The position numbers were made by a program, and so were the translations under genes. Shown here piece after piece: positions 50,490-59,925 of a DNA stretch of 64,000 nt. Numbering within the stretch: the stretch's first letter is position 1; the number at the start of each line of letters is the position of its first letter. Source of the stretch: Hwangdonia seohaensis (GTDB lineage: Bacteria > Bacteroidota > Bacteroidia > Flavobacteriales > Flavobacteriaceae); contig NZ_JAVSCK010000002.1 of NCBI RefSeq assembly GCF_031932625.1, positions 372,001 through 436,000 of the forward strand, written 5' to 3'. The notes under the pieces were generated by a model that did not search any database, had not been told where the DNA came from, and saw only the letters and a program-made list of their open reading frames with translations.

Positions 50490-51743
50490 ATGGATTCAAA
50501 ATACACACACTTTTTTTATGATTATTTAGTGTCTTTAGGAACAACCGAAACGGTTGCCAAATACCTAAACATGCTTGCTTTATTAATCATTTTAATAGTT
50601 GTTGTGTCTATTATTGATTATATCATCAGAAAATTGCTAAGGGGCACATTCTCACAATTTGCCGCGAAATCCAAAACAAAATTCGATGATATTTTGGTGG
50701 CCAACAAAGCGCCACGAAACATTGCGCACATTATCCCCTTACTGATTGTAATAGAATATATTCCCGTAGTATTTATTGATTTCCCTACGTTTGAAAACTT
50801 CATCAAAAAAAGTTTGGAAGTATTCGCTATCGTTTTAATACTTTGGATTGTAAGAAGCATTTTAAACACCATAAAAGATTACCTTAAAACCTTACCGCGA
50901 TTAAAGGATAAACCCATTGATAGCTACATACAGGTATTTATGATTTTTGCTTGGATAGCGGGTTTTATGTCGGCCATAGCCGTAATTACAGATATTCCAT
51001 TCTTAAAATTTCTTACCGGATTAGGAGCTATTTCGGCCGTTATTTTATTAATCTTTAAAGATACCATTCTGGGTTTTGTTGCCAGCATCCAAGTGTCCAT
51101 AAACGACATGGTGCGCATTGGCGATTGGATTACGTTTGAAAAATACGGTGCCGATGGCGATGTTATCGAAATAACCTTGGCGACCGTAAAAGTGCAAAAT
51201 TTCGATAAAACCATTACTACCATCCCAACCTATGCGTTGATTTCCGATTCGTTTAAAAACTGGAGAGGCATGTCGGATTCTGGTGGAAGGCGAATTAAAA
51301 GGGCCTTATTTATTAAGCAAAACACGATTAAATATTTAACCGATGACGAGGTTGAAAAGCTTAAAAAAATACAGTTGATTACGGGGTATTTGGATAGCAG
51401 ACAAGACGATATTAAGGCGAATAACAGGAGAAACGACATAAACAAGGAACTCCTGATTAATGGCAGAAACTTGACAAATTTTGGGGTTTTCAGAAAATAT
51501 ATCGATTCGTATTTAAAAGCCCATTCGGCAATTAATAAAGATATGATGATTATGGTGCGTCAATTGGCGCCAACAACACAAGGTATTCCGTTAGAAATAT
51601 ATACCTTTAGTAGCGACAAACGATGGGCCAATTACGAGTATATTATGGCCGATGTTTTCGATCATCTTATCGCAGCACTTCCCTATTTCGATTTGGAAAT
51701 TTTCGAATTACCGAGCAACACGACGTTTAAAGATCAGCTTTAA
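50490..51743 (+). CDS. mechanosensitive ion channel (MscS family)
   Basis: 417 residues. Four N-terminal membrane segments (about 25-45, 90-110, 120-140, 155-175) lead into the pore helix LKFLTGLGAISAVILLIFKDTILGF, followed by the beta domain VSINDMVRIGDWITFEKYGADGDVI, hallmark of MscS. The extended C-terminal part (270-417) is of the MscM/YbdG type. Such channels release solutes on hypo-osmotic shock. It abuts the DUF3817 gene. Confidence 0.9.
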   Translation: MDSKYTHFFYDYLVSLGTTETVAKYLNMLALLIILIVVVSIIDYIIRKLLRGTFSQFAAKSKTKFDDILVANKAPRNIAHIIPLLIVIEYIPVVFIDFPTFENFIKKSLEVFAIVLILWIVRSILNTIKDYLKTLPRLKDKPIDSYIQVFMIFAWIAGFMSAIAVITDIPFLKFLTGLGAISAVILLIFKDTILGFVASIQVSINDMVRIGDWITFEKYGADGDVIEITLATVKVQNFDKTITTIPTYALISDSFKNWRGMSDSGGRRIKRALFIKQNTIKYLTDDEVEKLKKIQLITGYLDSRQDDIKANNRRNDINKELLINGRNLTNFGVFRKYIDSYLKAHSAINKDMMIMVRQLAPTTQGIPLEIYTFSSDKRWANYEYIMADVFDHLIAALPYFDLEIFELPSNTTFKDQL

Positions 51744-51890
51744 AACATTTGAGGTTTTCCTTGGATGTATTCAAGACAATACCGTTGCTTTACATCACCA
51801 ATCTTTTGGTTATAAGATAGTTGGCCTGAAAATACCTATAAATGGGGATTGACCCGCAAGATAATATGCACTATATTAACCTGATTATTT

Positions 51891-51926
51891 CTTAAATGAT
51901 TAAGACGCTCTCACAAATCATTTAAG
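51891..51926. other. 11-bp perfect inverted repeat
   Basis: CTTAAATGATT (51891-51901) and AATCATTTAAG (51916-51926) with a 14-base loop, in the 374-base gap after MscS. There is no T-run beside it, so it may be a protein-binding site or weak hairpin rather than a terminator. The rest of the gap (51744-52117) shows no gene; TTTTGACAC near 51996 and TATTTTATTA downstream are only loosely promoter-like. Confidence 0.45.
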
Positions 51927-52117
51927 CTTCCTTTATTAGTACAATTTTCTCTCTCTAAGTTTTAATTACAACAGGATTTTAATTCTGTGCATCTCTCGTT
52001 TTGACACTTATTTTATTAGCTCTTTTTTCTATGATAAAAATGAATAAATATATCAAGGAGTAAGCCGAAAATCCGAATATAAAAAGAGAGTAAGCAACAA
52101 ATCTAAAACTACAAGTC

Positions 52118-54445
52118 ATGGCAGAAAACCCAAAAAATCAGAATTTAAAGTTCAAGATTCAAGTGAGTTATGAACAAGAACCTAAAGAAAAAATAGACCT
52201 TATCGGGTTTCTTTTTAACTGCAAAGGAAGACTGTTGCAAAAACAACCTGTTAGAAACAACGAATTGCAATTCAGTCTTAAGGACATGCGAAAACCAAGA
52301 GCATTTCGGAATACCACGAAAATAGACGATCTCCGATTATTCATTGCTCCTGCTGCCGATAAACGTGCTTTGAAAATTACTACCCTTAAAGAACTGGAAG
52401 TCTATAAGGCTTACGAACCCATAATGGTAACCAGTAACGAAGGCGGTGTTTCAATAAAACCCATACCCGATGTGTTTTCTGAATATTGGCTTTACTGTAA
52501 ATGCCGTGTAACGGGTAAAATATCAAAATGGTTTAACGGTGGTAATGTTTGGGAGGACAAACCTGTGTGTCGTGCCCGTGTGCACATTTGTGAAATAGAC
52601 AACATTTTTTATTGGATTAATAAAGTACCCGATTACATTATTACCAAAATTCCCGATGCCATATTAAAACCGGAAAGGGTGAAAAAAATTCCAATTCCAA
52701 TCCCAGACCCTCCTCCTTTTCAATTTCGGACCACACCTGATTTGCCCCAGCCTCAGCCTCAGTTATTCAACCTTTTCGATACGACTTCGGTTGAGATGAA
52801 ACGTCAGCAAATTACAGCCAATTTACCCAATTTGGATGATGCCATTGTGCAAAAACTAAAAACCGGAAACGCCAATATCATCCGTGAAGCCATCGTAAAG
52901 AATTATGCTTTATTCCATCCTTGGTTTTGCCTATGGCCTTGGTGGTGGCGCTATTTCTATCGCTGTAAAGAACTGGCCGTGGTAAAAACCAATGCCCACG
53001 GACGTTTTGACGCTAGTATAACCTATAATTGTTTTGGTGATAAACCGGACATCTACATTTGGGTAGAATATTTTATCAACGGCGAATGGACAACCGTTTA
53101 CAGACCACCAATCCCCTGCCATACCCATTGGAACTATATCTGCGGAACCGATATAATCATCCATATCACAGACCCAAGGGTACCGGTAGATTGTTGTTGC
53201 GATTGCCCAATTGGAGGTGAACTGGTTTTTGTTAGAACGATTAGCAAAAGCACGAGTGTGTCGCATATTAATCAAAACAGCTATCTACAAGCACCTCCGG
53301 GGCAAACCGTGCCTTACGACCGTATTGGCTTGACGGATGCCTCGGCCAATGGTGATGTTTCCCCCATAACAACGGCAGTAGGCGACTATAAGCGTCCCTT
53401 TGGTGGAAACCCTTCTTTTTATATGGGCTTTGGAAGCGACCTTCCAAACAGTGGTATTTATTATTATCGCTGGAGCTATCGTCAAAAAACATTTGCAGAT
53501 TTAGTGGCAGCAGGCAACGAAGACGACGACTTTATACCACTAATCCCATTAGGTGGAGAAGTGAGAAAAGGATATGATTATGAATATCTAGATTCAAACA
53601 ACGACACCCAGATTGGTACAAACAGTGTGAATTTGGGGCCTAAGATCGTTGGCGGTAATGATAATTTATACATCATCCCGCCACAACAACCCGACGAAGC
53701 GCCATTTAACGTTCCAGAGTCAAACCCACTTTGGCATGAGCAAACCTACAATATGCGTACCATGCAGTTTGATTCTACTACTTTGTTAGGCCCAGATAAG
53801 TCTACACTAGGTGGAGATGGTTTGTATGAGTTTAAATTGGAATTATTTGACCAATCCGGAAATCTGCTGAGCAATATTTCCAGATCAACATTTAAAGTAC
53901 CTCAATACGGTAATGCCAGTTTTAGTGAAAATGCGCCCAATCCGTTACTTGAAGACCCAACTGGGACTGCGGAAAGCGGAGGCACTGCAGATGCCTTTAA
54001 AATTCTGATGCGATTTGATAATGAAAGCTGTGATGCCGATATTTTTACAATCAATGTTAACGGAGCACCGGCTTCGTTGGATTGCTGTGGTTTTGTAAAT
54101 TATAAACCGGGCGGTGTTGAAGCTGATCTTGAAATTACCTTTGAAGCAACCCACCCCAATAATTTTGCAGTGTTTAGCTTTGGAGTTGTAAAAGGCACTT
54201 GTGGCGGCGTTCCTGAGGCAAATGCCCACGGCATGGTTATAGACAGCGCCTCTGGATATACATTGAGCAGCGGTATATACAGCAAGCATTTTACGCCAGC
54301 CGAATTACTTGGCGAGTGTTATGACAATGGTGAGGGAAAAGCTGCTTTTGGGCAAAATTTAAGGGTGCTTACCATGGCAACAGATGGTTATTCGCGAGTA
54401 AAACGCGATGCCGGTAAAAGTGCAGCGTTTGCCTTAGAACCTTAA
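52118..54445 (+). CDS. large Cys/Trp-rich hypothetical protein
   Basis: 775 residues, not recognised. No signal peptide or transmembrane helix, yet it has 19 Cys, including CKC near residue 130, Cys271 and Cys284 in the W-rich run WFCLWPWWWRYFYRC (269-284), and the cluster CCCDC (359-363). Residues 195-225 are Pro-rich (PIPIPDPPPFQF). Residues about 285-355 look like a beta-sandwich (KTNAHGRFDASITYNCFGD), similar in style to transthyretin-like repeats. The last 200 residues are acidic and beta-rich. The protein is unlikely to be an enzyme with a simple active site. It lies alone, convergent with the T9SS protein. Odd residue content makes it the least ordinary coding gene here. Confidence 0.6.
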   Translation: MAENPKNQNLKFKIQVSYEQEPKEKIDLIGFLFNCKGRLLQKQPVRNNELQFSLKDMRKPRAFRNTTKIDDLRLFIAPAADKRALKITTLKELEVYKAYEPIMVTSNEGGVSIKPIPDVFSEYWLYCKCRVTGKISKWFNGGNVWEDKPVCRARVHICEIDNIFYWINKVPDYIITKIPDAILKPERVKKIPIPIPDPPPFQFRTTPDLPQPQPQLFNLFDTTSVEMKRQQITANLPNLDDAIVQKLKTGNANIIREAIVKNYALFHPWFCLWPWWWRYFYRCKELAVVKTNAHGRFDASITYNCFGDKPDIYIWVEYFINGEWTTVYRPPIPCHTHWNYICGTDIIIHITDPRVPVDCCCDCPIGGELVFVRTISKSTSVSHINQNSYLQAPPGQTVPYDRIGLTDASANGDVSPITTAVGDYKRPFGGNPSFYMGFGSDLPNSGIYYYRWSYRQKTFADLVAAGNEDDDFIPLIPLGGEVRKGYDYEYLDSNNDTQIGTNSVNLGPKIVGGNDNLYIIPPQQPDEAPFNVPESNPLWHEQTYNMRTMQFDSTTLLGPDKSTLGGDGLYEFKLELFDQSGNLLSNISRSTFKVPQYGNASFSENAPNPLLEDPTGTAESGGTADAFKILMRFDNESCDADIFTINVNGAPASLDCCGFVNYKPGGVEADLEITFEATHPNNFAVFSFGVVKGTCGGVPEANAHGMVIDSASGYTLSSGIYSKHFTPAELLGECYDNGEGKAAFGQNLRVLTMATDGYSRVKRDAGKSAAFALEP

Positions 54446-54467
54446 AATAAAATGTAGTATTAAAATT

Positions 54468-54612
54468 AAAAAAGAGGCTGTATCTGAAAAGTGATTGCCT
54501 GAGTCAAACGGAGCGCAGTCGAAGTTTTAATGTTCTGAAAACCAAAACATTTCGACAGCGCTCAATGTGACATTTAGAATAGAAATTGACTTTTTCAGAC
54601 GGCCTCTTTTTT
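54468..54612. repeat. inverted-repeat element / bidirectional terminator
   Basis: Left arm AAAAAAGAGGCTGTATCTGAAAA (54468-54490) pairs with TTTTTCAGACGGCCTCTTTTTT (54591-54612). Between them is a dispersed-repeat segment with GCGCAGTCGAAG and TTCGACAGCGCTC. Lying between convergent genes with T-runs at both ends it can terminate transcription in both directions. Confidence 0.65.
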
Positions 54613-54632
54613 CAGTTTTGTTGTTACCAGGT

Positions 54633-56228
54633 TTATTTTATAACCAATTTTGAAGCCGCTTTATCATTCACTTTAAAAAGATAAAGACCAGACTGAATAT
54701 CTTTAAGATTCAATGTTACTTCATTCAAGTCATTATAATCAACATCTAGTAGTTTTTTCCCCGAAATGGCATATAGTTTTATATTATTGATTTGATTTCC
54801 TTTTATAATTAAATTCTTTGATGATTTTATTGGATTTGGATAAAACGTAAATCCATCATCAAAATTCTCATCTTCAACCGAAAGTGCCGAACCTAAATTT
54901 TCAGATAAAGCAATCACTAAACTCGTGCCTTTATCAAAATCTACCGTATTTCCCGCGGCATCAACCTGATTAGCAGCATTTCCTGGATCCGGATGCTGAA
55001 TAGACATAAATAAATATTTGTAATCTGGAGTAAATGTGATACCCGTTGGCTCAGAGCCTATTGGAACTTTTCCGAAAATTTCAACATCCGGACTTGCTTG
55101 GGTATGGCCGTTTTTTACAACCCAAATAAAACTATTGCCACTATCTTGAAACACCCATAAATTCCCATCGCAATCAAAAGCCAAATTATCATTGCCATTA
55201 CCCCAAGCAACCAAGGTTGTACTGGTACCATCATTTATATCGTAGCTTGCACCGCCACCAACAAAGGTTTCCATGGTTACGGTTGAAGCCGATGTTTCCA
55301 AGGGATCTGAATCGGAAAACCGATATACGGTACCTTCCCCTTTTACGGCAAAATACACCATGCCATCAGGCCCAATCTCTACATCTTCAATACCGGCAAA
55401 AACTGTAGCATCATGGCCAGATGCACCACTTTGGGTCAATGTTGAGTTTTGTTCGGATTGCGTAGTGTTATCCAAAAGTATCCAGCTTCCTGTTCCGTTC
55501 TTTGAACCTTTAAAAACATAAAGCAATCCCATGCTTAAATCCTGAAAATTTGTAGCAACATACTTGTATAAATATCCGGGATTTGAATCTGCACCTTGAT
55601 AAACAACCGTACGGCTCGTAGGGATGGCATTAATGGTTTGTATGGCCACATTTTCGTGCGCAAAATTTCCCATGGCATAGTGTTTTGCAACAACACTTTT
55701 GGTCGCAGGATTAATTTCAATATTCCAGCCCAGGTCGTTATAACCATCAAAAGGCGGGAATGTATCGGGTATAGTACCCTCTTCGCAAGTAATAACAGTT
55801 CCCCAAGGTGTAACTGCTCCGGAGCAATTGGCAGCCGTACCTCCTACCGCAGTAAAATCTAAATCTTCTGATGCTGTGGTTTCCCATAACTCGGTTGTCG
55901 CATTAAAATTAATATCAAAAACCATTACGCCACCGCCACCATCGGTAAGCGCGCTGCCTTCCGAATTTATACTTAAATAGCCATTGGTACTACTATTGGC
56001 TATGGGTACATAAGCCGTAAAATCTGGCTTAGGCTTAAAGGTTCCGCCTGCGGTTAGAGCATCTCCAACTTCAGCTATTTTTTGAAAGGTATGACTAGAA
56101 GACAAAACGAATGACGCAGATTGAACTGTGTTAGGGTCTATTGATGTAAAATCACCAATATTTTGTGATTGAAAAGTATAGGTTACTAAAAAGAAAAGGG
56201 ACAGCATTGTAAATTTTAATAGTTTCAT
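54633..56228 (-). CDS. PhoX-like DUF839 protein with T9SS sorting domain
   Basis: 531 residues from MKLLKFTMLSLFFLV at 56228. A signal peptide (FFLVTYTFQSQ) is followed by a DUF839 beta-propeller similar to PhoX, a Ca/Fe phosphatase: TPWGTVITCEEG, GWNIEINPATKSVVAKHYAMG, and ANSSTNGYLSIN. Residues about 455-531 are a type A sorting domain (FYPNPIKSSKNLIIKGNQ ... LKDIQSGLYLFKV), which marks export by the type IX secretion system. It should be displayed at the surface or released. Phosphatase activity is inference. The start overlaps the leuB terminator region. Confidence 0.85.
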   Translation of the reverse strand: MKLLKFTMLSLFFLVTYTFQSQNIGDFTSIDPNTVQSASFVLSSSHTFQKIAEVGDALTAGGTFKPKPDFTAYVPIANSSTNGYLSINSEGSALTDGGGGVMVFDINFNATTELWETTASEDLDFTAVGGTAANCSGAVTPWGTVITCEEGTIPDTFPPFDGYNDLGWNIEINPATKSVVAKHYAMGNFAHENVAIQTINAIPTSRTVVYQGADSNPGYLYKYVATNFQDLSMGLLYVFKGSKNGTGSWILLDNTTQSEQNSTLTQSGASGHDATVFAGIEDVEIGPDGMVYFAVKGEGTVYRFSDSDPLETSASTVTMETFVGGGASYDINDGTSTTLVAWGNGNDNLAFDCDGNLWVFQDSGNSFIWVVKNGHTQASPDVEIFGKVPIGSEPTGITFTPDYKYLFMSIQHPDPGNAANQVDAAGNTVDFDKGTSLVIALSENLGSALSVEDENFDDGFTFYPNPIKSSKNLIIKGNQINNIKLYAISGKKLLDVDYNDLNEVTLNLKDIQSGLYLFKVNDKAASKLVIK

Positions 56229-56270
56229 AATTCCTATTTTTAAATTAATACTGAAAAAGATTCCCAAAAA

Positions 56271-56306
56271 AAAATGGATTTAGTATAAAGTTACTAAATC
56301 CATTTT
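56271..56306 (-). terminator. intrinsic terminator of the leu operon
   Basis: AAAATGGATTTAGTA-TAAAGT-TACTAAATCCATTTT: a perfect 15-bp stem. On the minus strand it is followed by a long T-run (56262-56270). It lies 28 bases beyond the leuB stop. Confidence 0.9.
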
Positions 56307-56333
56307 AAAAAAACACCTATAAGAGATTGTTTT

Positions 56334-57392
56334 TTAGATATTTGCAGCCAGCCAGTCGCCTACTTCTTTTGTTCCGTAGGCTTTTCCGCCATCGGCCAAA
56401 TCTTCGGTAACAATGCCTTCAGCCAAAGCTTTATTTACGGCATCTCTAATAGCTTTACCTTCTTCGGGTAAATTAAAGGCGGTCTCAAACATCATAGCTG
56501 CCGATAGAACCGTTGCCATTGGGTTGGCAATATTCAGTCCCGTAGCCTGTGGGTACGACCCGTGAATAGGCTCGAACAAAGCTATATCGGCACCCATGGA
56601 AGCCGATGGCATTAAACCCATCGAACCCGAAATTACAGACGCTTCATCCGTTAAAATATCACCAAATAAGTTTTCGGTAATCAGCACATCGTAGCTATTT
56701 GGCCATTGCACCAAACGCATCGCTACGGCATCAACAAACTCGTAACTCACTTCCACTTCCGGATAATCTTTTTCCATCGCTTGCACCGTTTCACGCCATA
56801 AACGCGAGGTTTCCAAAACGTTGGCTTTATCCACACAGCATAATTTTTTCGAGCGCGTCATGGCCAATTCAAAACCCTTTTTGGCTAAACGTTGCACTTC
56901 GGCTCTGGTGTAAACACAATTGTCAAAAGCCGTTTCACCGTTGTCTCTTCTCCCCTTTTCTCCAAAGTAAATACCACCGGTCAGTTCACGTAAAAACACC
57001 AAATCGGTACCTTCAATACGCTCTTTTTTCAATGGCGATTTATCCAATAACGACGGAAATGTAAACGTTGGTCGCACATTGGCAAACAAGCCCAGTTTTT
57101 TACGCATTTTTAATAAACCTTGTTCTGGGCGCACTGGCGCACTTGGGTCGTTATCGTATTTTGGGTGACCAATAGCACCAAACAAAACCGCATCCGATGC
57201 CGCACAAATAGCATGCGTTTCATCCGGATAAGGCTCACCAACAGCATCAATGGCCGCGGCACCGGTTAAGGCCGGTTTCCATGTAATTTCGTGTCCAAAT
57301 TTTTTGGCAACCGCGTCGCTAACTTTTACGGCTTGGTCTATAACCTCTGGTCCAATGCCGTCTCCGGCTAAAAGGGCAATATTAAATTTCAT
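56334..57392 (-). CDS. leuB: 3-isopropylmalate dehydrogenase
   Basis: 352 residues. NAD-dependent decarboxylating dehydrogenase giving 2-ketoisocaproate. The N-terminus is NIALLAGDGIGPEVIDQAVK; substrate-binding ELTGGIYFGEKG, Arg-rich MRKKLGLFANVRP and Lys/Asp metal site (NLFGDILTDEASVISGSMG) are all conserved. GSYPQATGLNIANPMATVLSAAMM is the NAD region. The C-terminus ends in GDWLAANI. Last gene of leuC-leuD-leuA-leuB, separated from leuA by 344 bases of repeats, so readthrough or its own promoter is needed. Confidence 0.95.
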   Translation of the reverse strand: MKFNIALLAGDGIGPEVIDQAVKVSDAVAKKFGHEITWKPALTGAAAIDAVGEPYPDETHAICAASDAVLFGAIGHPKYDNDPSAPVRPEQGLLKMRKKLGLFANVRPTFTFPSLLDKSPLKKERIEGTDLVFLRELTGGIYFGEKGRRDNGETAFDNCVYTRAEVQRLAKKGFELAMTRSKKLCCVDKANVLETSRLWRETVQAMEKDYPEVEVSYEFVDAVAMRLVQWPNSYDVLITENLFGDILTDEASVISGSMGLMPSASMGADIALFEPIHGSYPQATGLNIANPMATVLSAAMMFETAFNLPEEGKAIRDAVNKALAEGIVTEDLADGGKAYGTKEVGDWLAANI

Positions 57393-57736
57393 TGTTGTTT
57401 ATTTTATATTTTAAAATTTTATTTTTAATGTCACTTCGAGTAATTCCAATTTTATTGGAATTGTACTTCGACAAGCTAAGCAGAGCTATCGAGAAGTTGG
57501 GCGTTCCCTTCGCTTTATACCTACAAGGTTTAAAAAGAAACCTTGCATGTAACGCTTCGGTCGGGCTTTCGGCAGTCGCTCCCTCCTACGTCGGGGAGCT
57601 TCAACAAATGCCTCAATCCCTAACGCGGAACCCAGCCCTAGCCCCTCCAAGGAGGGGAACTTTCACTCTTATTAACTAAAAGCGATTTATTATTCGTACG
57701 CACGCAAACTCCCGTCTTCGGTCATCCGTCATCAAT
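57393..57736. repeat. repeat-filled leuA-leuB spacer
   Basis: A perfect short hairpin AATTCCAATTTTATTGGAATT (about 57438-57458) inside a CACTTCGAG repeat. Next come CGGGCTTTCGGCAGTCGCTC and CCTCCTACGTCGGGGAGC, followed by CCCTAACGCGGAAC, the last two inverted relative to 45231-45352. Then CCCTAGCCCCTCCAAGGAGGGG. No gene. It could act as a premature terminator or processing site inside the operon. Confidence 0.6.
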
Positions 57737-59257
57737 TCAACTCACTATTATATTCAGCATTTTCTCAGTGGCCTTTATGGCCGAAACCGTTTGGTCCGAG
57801 TCCAATCCACGGGTTTTAAATTCCTTTTCGGTATTCTTCCAAGTAATAATGGTTTCACACAACGCATCCGATCGGCTCCCCGGAGGAATCCTAACCGCAT
57901 AATCTATCAAATCGGGCAGCACGAGTTTTTTCCTTTTAAACACATTTCTTATCGCGTTTATAAACGCATCAAACTGTCCGTCGCCCTGTGAATGCTCTTC
58001 AAAAGTCTCGTTTTCAATACTAATTGATACCGTAGTTGATGGCTTTAATCCTTTGGAATGTGTTAATACATACGAGTTCACTTTAACCTTTTCTTCATAC
58101 GTTCGGTCTAATACATCCGAAATAATATAAGGCAAATCCTCTTTGGTAACTACCTGTTTTTTATCGCCCAACTCAATAATGCGCTGGGTAACCTTCTTTA
58201 AATCTTCATCGTCAAGCTGCAGGCCCAATTCTTGTAAATTCTTTTGGATGTTCGCTTTTCCAGAGGCTTTTCCCAAAGCATACTGCCGCTTTCTACCAAA
58301 ACGCTCGGGCAGTAAATCGCTAAAATAGAGGTTCTTTTTATTATCGCCATCGGCATGAATTCCAGCCGTTTGCGTAAATACGTTGGCGCCAATAACTGGT
58401 TTGTTGGCAGGAATCATAACCCCAGAAAAATTCTCCACGAGCTTGCTTACGGTATATAAAACCTTTTCGTTCACGCCTATTTTAACTTCTGGCATAAAAT
58501 CGTTTATAACCGCAATAGTGCTTGCCATGGGTGCGTTTCCGGCGCGTTCGCCCATGCCGTTTACCGTTAAATGCAAACCGTTGGCTCCGGCCTTTAAAGC
58601 TTCCATAACATTGGCAACGCCCAAATCGTAATCGTTGTGCGCGTGAAAATCGAAATGTAAATTTGGGTATTTGTCTTTTATTTCCTTTACAAATGCATAG
58701 GATTCTGGAGGTGTTAAAATACCCAAGGTATCCGGTAGCATAATCCGCTTTACCGGTTGTGTGGATAAAAACTCCAAAAACTCAAATACATAGGCTTTGG
58801 AATTTCGCATACCATTACTCCAATCCTCTAAATAAATATTGGTTTCAATGTTGCTGACTTTGGCCAGCTTTAAAGTATTTTTAATTTCTTTAAAGTGCTG
58901 ATTAGAAGTCTTTTTAAGTTGATGGGTTAAATGGTTCAATGAACCTTTGGTTAACAGGTTTTGAACCTTCGCACCAGCCTCTTTCATCCAGTTAATGGAC
59001 ACACCATTATCAACAAAAGTCAATACTTCAACAGCGTGCAAATAGCCATTTTCAGCAGCCCATTGCGTAACATCCTTTACTGCTTGCAGTTCACCTTCCG
59101 ATACTCTGGCGGAGGCGATTTCAATACGATCTACCTTTAATTCCTCCAGTAAAAGTTTTGCAATGGTTAATTTTTCAGAAGCAGAAAACGACACACTCGA
59201 TGTTTGTTCGCCATCGCGCAATGTCGTATCCATTATTTCTATGCGTCGTGTTGCCAT
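57737..59257 (-). CDS. leuA: 2-isopropylmalate synthase (LeuA/citramalate synthase family)
   Basis: 506 residues. Condenses acetyl-CoA with 2-ketoisovalerate (or possibly pyruvate). The TIM barrel has IEIMDTTLRDGEQTSSVSFS, the metal site HFDFHAHNDYDLGVANVMEA, and HLTVNGMGERAGNAP. The DUF/LeuA regulatory domain (about 390-506) ends ATEKMLNIIVS; this domain mediates leucine feedback in known members. The extended form is widespread in Bacteroidota, where CimA-like members exist, so the pyruvate route is the main alternative; the operon supports LeuA. The ATG abuts the leuD stop (TAAATG). Confidence 0.88.
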   Translation of the reverse strand: MATRRIEIMDTTLRDGEQTSSVSFSASEKLTIAKLLLEELKVDRIEIASARVSEGELQAVKDVTQWAAENGYLHAVEVLTFVDNGVSINWMKEAGAKVQNLLTKGSLNHLTHQLKKTSNQHFKEIKNTLKLAKVSNIETNIYLEDWSNGMRNSKAYVFEFLEFLSTQPVKRIMLPDTLGILTPPESYAFVKEIKDKYPNLHFDFHAHNDYDLGVANVMEALKAGANGLHLTVNGMGERAGNAPMASTIAVINDFMPEVKIGVNEKVLYTVSKLVENFSGVMIPANKPVIGANVFTQTAGIHADGDNKKNLYFSDLLPERFGRKRQYALGKASGKANIQKNLQELGLQLDDEDLKKVTQRIIELGDKKQVVTKEDLPYIISDVLDRTYEEKVKVNSYVLTHSKGLKPSTTVSISIENETFEEHSQGDGQFDAFINAIRNVFKRKKLVLPDLIDYAVRIPPGSRSDALCETIITWKNTEKEFKTRGLDSDQTVSAIKATEKMLNIIVS

Positions 59258-59854
59258 TTACAACATCAAATCATTAGCAAAAGATTCTATGTCGCCTTTC
59301 ATATTCTGAAGATAATCAATATCGTCAAAACCATTTAGCATGTTATCTTTCTTATAGCTATTAATTTCAAAAGATTCCTGCGCACCAGTCGAGGTGATGG
59401 TAATGGTTTGGTTAGGCAGATTCACTTCAATTTCCGTATTGGGGTCTTTGTAGATTTCCTCAAAAATCTGTTCTGAAAATTCCGGGCTCACCTGAACCGG
59501 TAAAACGCCAACATTTAAACAGTTATTTCTAAAAATATCGGCAAAGAAACTCGATACGACACAACGGAATCCGTAGTCGTAAACCGCCCAAGCAGCGTGC
59601 TCTCTTGAAGAACCCGAACCGAAATTCTTGCCCCCAACTAAAATTTTACCGCTGTAAATAGGGTTGTTTAAAACAAAACTTTCCTTTGGTGTATCGTCAT
59701 TATTATATCTCCAATCACGGAATAAATTGTCTCCAAAGCCTTCACGTTTTGTAGCTTTTAAAAAACGCGCCGGAATTATTTGATCGGTATCCACATTTTC
59801 CAATGGTAAAGGAACTGCTGTGCTTGTTAGTATTGTAAATTTATCGTAAGCCAT
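59258..59854 (-). CDS. leuD: 3-isopropylmalate dehydratase small subunit
   Basis: 198 residues. Swivelling domain of the isomerase that interconverts 2- and 3-isopropylmalate. VDTDQIIPARFLKATKREGFG opens the domain and GKNFGSGSSREHAAWAVYDYGF is the substrate-binding loop. Works as a heterodimer with LeuC, 71 bases upstream. No irregularity is seen. Confidence 0.94.
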   Translation of the reverse strand: MAYDKFTILTSTAVPLPLENVDTDQIIPARFLKATKREGFGDNLFRDWRYNNDDTPKESFVLNNPIYSGKILVGGKNFGSGSSREHAAWAVYDYGFRCVVSSFFADIFRNNCLNVGVLPVQVSPEFSEQIFEEIYKDPNTEIEVNLPNQTITITSTGAQESFEINSYKKDNMLNGFDDIDYLQNMKGDIESFANDLML

Positions 59855-59925
59855 GTTTTATAAGTTTAAAGTTCAATATTAAATATTCAAGGTTTTAAAA
59901 CGTCTTAATATTTTACTTTTGTATT

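Noticed and set aside
57392..57679. 95-residue ORF in the leuA-leuB spacer
   Set aside because: It runs through multiple dispersed repeats and translates them in one frame only; no coding character.
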